A program made the translations under genes and the position numbers. A stretch of 23,657 nucleotides of DNA from Candidatus Adiutrix sp. GTDB lineage: Bacteria; Desulfobacterota; Desulfarculia; Adiutricales; Adiutricaceae. Where the stretch lies: positions 1-23,657 of the forward strand of contig JAISRV010000087.1 in assembly GCA_031273445.1 (NCBI GenBank). The letters run 5' to 3'. This document shows positions 21,693-23,657 of the stretch, piece after piece (position 1 is the stretch's first letter; each line of letters starts with the position of its first letter). Under the pieces are notes generated by a model that saw nothing but the letters and a program-made list of their open reading frames with translations, had not been told where the DNA came from and made no database searches.

Positions 21693-23657
21693 CTAAGGCT
21701 GTGTAAGCGAGTCCTCCTTCCGCTCACACGCTCTCTGGAACAAGGGGGCAAAGACCGGGCGAAACAGTTCCGCGGCATAATTGGTAAGATGGTTGTCGTC
21801 AAGATAGAATGAACTCCCGGCGTCGCCCGGGGCGCACCAACCATCGGGGCAGATGATGCCGCCGACTTTTAAAATGCGCACAGGCCCGCCCGCCAAGCCG
21901 TCCAGCATCTCCGCCGCTTCACTGTTCCTGTTTTCATAATAGATTCGCCCATAGCCCATCTCCGCGGCCGAACGCCCCTTAAGGGCGGCCCGGCTGAGCA
22001 TATTGACCACATTCGTTTCAAATTCAGGCACGCTTTCCACGAACCAGACCTCAGCCCCGGCTGCGGCAATGGCTTCAAAGGTGTCCTGAAGGCGGCGGGC
22101 GAACCCTTCCAGCTCCCGCCGGCGCGCCGCCGTGGCGGGCCCGCCGTCCGGACGCTTTCCGTCATCGAGAACGGGCCGGCCGAAAATATGAGTGTAACGA
22201 ATGGCGATGACGACGTTTTTGACCTTATTTTTCCTGATCAGCTCCATTACGGCGCGCCGAAAGCCATTGCAGTTCCAGCCGCCGCCCGCCTCGGCGCCGT
22301 CTTCAAACAGCGGCCAGCAGCCGGAAGGGTCAAGGGCCAGGCCGCCGACCTGATTCTCTTCGGCCAGCCGGTCAAAAGCCGCCCGCCACATCCGCGCATG
22401 ACTGTCGCCCCAGAGCAGAAAAAACGGAGGGCCGCCTTGGGGGCCCACCGGCCAGGCTTTGACCGTATAGCCGACGCCGTCCACAGAGCCATCGAAATAC
22501 GGCGCGGCCGGAGCGGAACGATAACTGTCCTCCGCGGCGGCGGCGTAAAGACGGGCCGCCGGCGGGAGGCGGCCGGGAAAACCGTCGGCCGTGCGGACGA
22601 CGCGGCCGGCGGCCGCCAGAACGACGAGGCCCGCGGCCGCGGCGATAAAAACGGCGCGGCGGCTTCTGAAGATTTCCCGCCGCCGCACCGGGTTTTCCAC
22701 GAAACGCCAGGAGAGCCAGGCCAGAATAAAGGCGGCGGCCAGAGCGGCGGCGGTCTGGCCGGCGGAAAGGGGGGCGTCGGCGGCATAGCGGGGCATGACC
22801 AATAAAGGCCAATGCCACAGATAAAGAGAGTAGGAAATTTTGCCCAGGCCGGCGAAGGGGGCGCTGGCCAGAATCCGGCCCGCCAGGCTTGACGAAGCGC
22901 CGCCGTGATGGGCCAGAATGATCAGAACCGCGCCCAGGGTCGGCGGCAGGGCGGCCAGACCCGGAAAAGGGGTGGTTTCTTCATAAAGGCAGATGGGCGC
23001 GAGCATGGCCGCCAGCCCTAAAAAGGCGAACGCGGACGGAAAACGCCCGGTCAGCCTCAGCGCGGGGTGGCCGGCCCTGCGGGACCAGACGGCCGTCAGA
23101 GAGCCGGCCAGAAGCTCCCAGGCCCGGGCGTGAAGCCAGTAAAAGGCCATGTCCGGCTGATATTCGACCTGAACGGCGCTGACCAGAAGAGACAAGAAAA
23201 AAGACAGGAGCAGAAAAAGCGGCAGTCTGGCCTTGGCCCGGCCATAGAGAAACCGCAGAAAAAGCGGGAACAGAATATAGAACTGCTCCTCCACGGATAG
23301 CGACCAGGTGTGCAGAAGAGGTTTGGCGAATGAGGCGGCGTCGAAATATCCGGACTGCTTCCAGAAAAAAATATTGGCCCAGAAAGCGGCCATGGCCGCC
23401 AAAGAGCGGCCGTAATTCTTGAAGTCGAAAGGCAATAGATACAGCCAGGCCAGAGCGGCGACCACGGCCGACATGACGAACAGCGGCGGCAGAATGCGGC
23501 GCAGGCGGTGTTCGTAAAAATTCTTCAAACTGAAAAGACCCGCCTCCAGGTCGTCCAGAAGAATGCCGGTGATCAAAAAACCGGAAATGACGAAAAAGAC
23601 ATCGACCCCGACAAAGCCGCCGGAACAGAAACTGAAGCCGGCATGATACAGGAGCAC
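21693..23657 (-). CDS. Acyltransferase-3 family membrane protein with C-terminal SGNH domain (OafA-like), 5' end outside the window
   Basis: At least 654 residues; the frame runs off the window end and only about 15-20 residues before YHAGFSFCSGG should be missing. The N-terminal two thirds is the acyltransferase-3 membrane domain, with GGFVGVDVFFVISGFLIT, the YEHRLRRILPP segment and LLHTWSLSVEEQFY, all diagnostic, spread over about ten helices. The C-terminal extracytoplasmic domain is SGNH-like: GDSHARMW (near residue 417) supplies the serine and DDNHLTNYA (near 620) the Asp-x-His pair. Such fusions O-acetylate lipopolysaccharide O-antigen, other surface glycans or peptidoglycan. No sugar-synthesis genes lie nearby in the window, so the target is open. 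It is convergent with the methyltransferase gene. Confidence 0.9.
   Translation of the reverse strand: MLLYHAGFSFCSGGFVGVDVFFVISGFLITGILLDDLEAGLFSLKNFYEHRLRRILPPLFVMSAVVAALAWLYLLPFDFKNYGRSLAAMAAFWANIFFWKQSGYFDAASFAKPLLHTWSLSVEEQFYILFPLFLRFLYGRAKARLPLFLLLSFFLSLLVSAVQVEYQPDMAFYWLHARAWELLAGSLTAVWSRRAGHPALRLTGRFPSAFAFLGLAAMLAPICLYEETTPFPGLAALPPTLGAVLIILAHHGGASSSLAGRILASAPFAGLGKISYSLYLWHWPLLVMPRYAADAPLSAGQTAAALAAAFILAWLSWRFVENPVRRREIFRSRRAVFIAAAAGLVVLAAAGRVVRTADGFPGRLPPAARLYAAAAEDSYRSAPAAPYFDGSVDGVGYTVKAWPVGPQGGPPFFLLWGDSHARMWRAAFDRLAEENQVGGLALDPSGCWPLFEDGAEAGGGWNCNGFRRAVMELIRKNKVKNVVIAIRYTHIFGRPVLDDGKRPDGGPATAARRRELEGFARRLQDTFEAIAAAGAEVWFVESVPEFETNVVNMLSRAALKGRSAAEMGYGRIYYENRNSEAAEMLDGLAGGPVRILKVGGIICPDGWCAPGDAGSSFYLDDNHLTNYAAELFRPVFAPLFQRACERKEDSLTQP

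Noticed and set aside
1..23657. CRISPR arrays, tRNA or rRNA genes, insertion sequences and phage genes
   Set aside because: I looked for spaced direct repeats, tRNA-like cloverleaf ends, transposase motifs and integrase motifs and found none that I can support.

Overview
The window looks like chromosomal DNA of an anaerobic, menaquinone-using bacterium, most likely deltaproteobacterial (Desulfobacterota-like). The support is the siroheme-dependent heme pathway (AhbA, AhbB, AhbC) typical of sulfate reducers and relatives, a NrfHA-type cytochrome c nitrite reductase, System II cytochrome c assembly proteins, and a stand-alone AICAR transformylase with no fused IMP cyclohydrolase domain. This placement is inferred from gene content and was not tested by phylogeny.

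Layout. 1-7863 (+) is a probable operon: priA (5' end outside the window), a Crp/Fnr regulator, a MenA-like prenyltransferase, and two tandem paralogous M48 membrane metallopeptidases of about 650 residues. 7882-9939 (-) holds an MFS transporter followed by a small polytopic membrane protein. 9940-10315 is non-coding and carries three closely packed perfect hairpins. 10316-16900 is a divergent nitrite-reduction and heme locus. To the left (-) run nrfH, nrfA, resB, ccsA and ahbB; to the right (+) run ahbC and ahbA. 16902-18689 contains a relic of a Crp/Fnr gene, a Crp/Fnr gene of a different clade, a 334-base region with inverted repeats, and a third Crp/Fnr gene. 18746-20044 (-) is the AICAR transformylase, 20170-21633 (+) a TrmA/RlmD-type RNA methyltransferase, and 21693-23657 (-) an acyltransferase-3/SGNH protein cut by the window end.

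How it fits together. NrfH takes electrons from menaquinol and passes them to NrfA, a pentaheme enzyme with a CX2CK active-site heme. ResB and CcsA, directly downstream, form the System II heme-attachment machinery and may be the two-gene counterpart of the dedicated CX2CK lyase NrfI of Wolinella. The Ahb enzymes make the heme. The two subunits of siroheme decarboxylase (AhbA, AhbB) are placed in opposite operons that share one control region. That region (14995-15195) holds two perfect FNR-type dyads, TTGACCCAGGTCAA and TTGATCTAAATCAA, each about 31 bp from a -10-like element of its own operon, as expected for class II activation.

The nrf/ahb/crp block is visibly less GC-rich than the sequence on either side, which suggests a separate history. 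The region is best read as a nitrite/NO-responsive respiratory module built from known families. The less expected parts are its regulation (three cysteine-poor Crp/Fnr proteins, a fossil copy, two dyad types), the split ahbA/ahbB arrangement, and the linkage of heme synthesis to CX2CK heme attachment.
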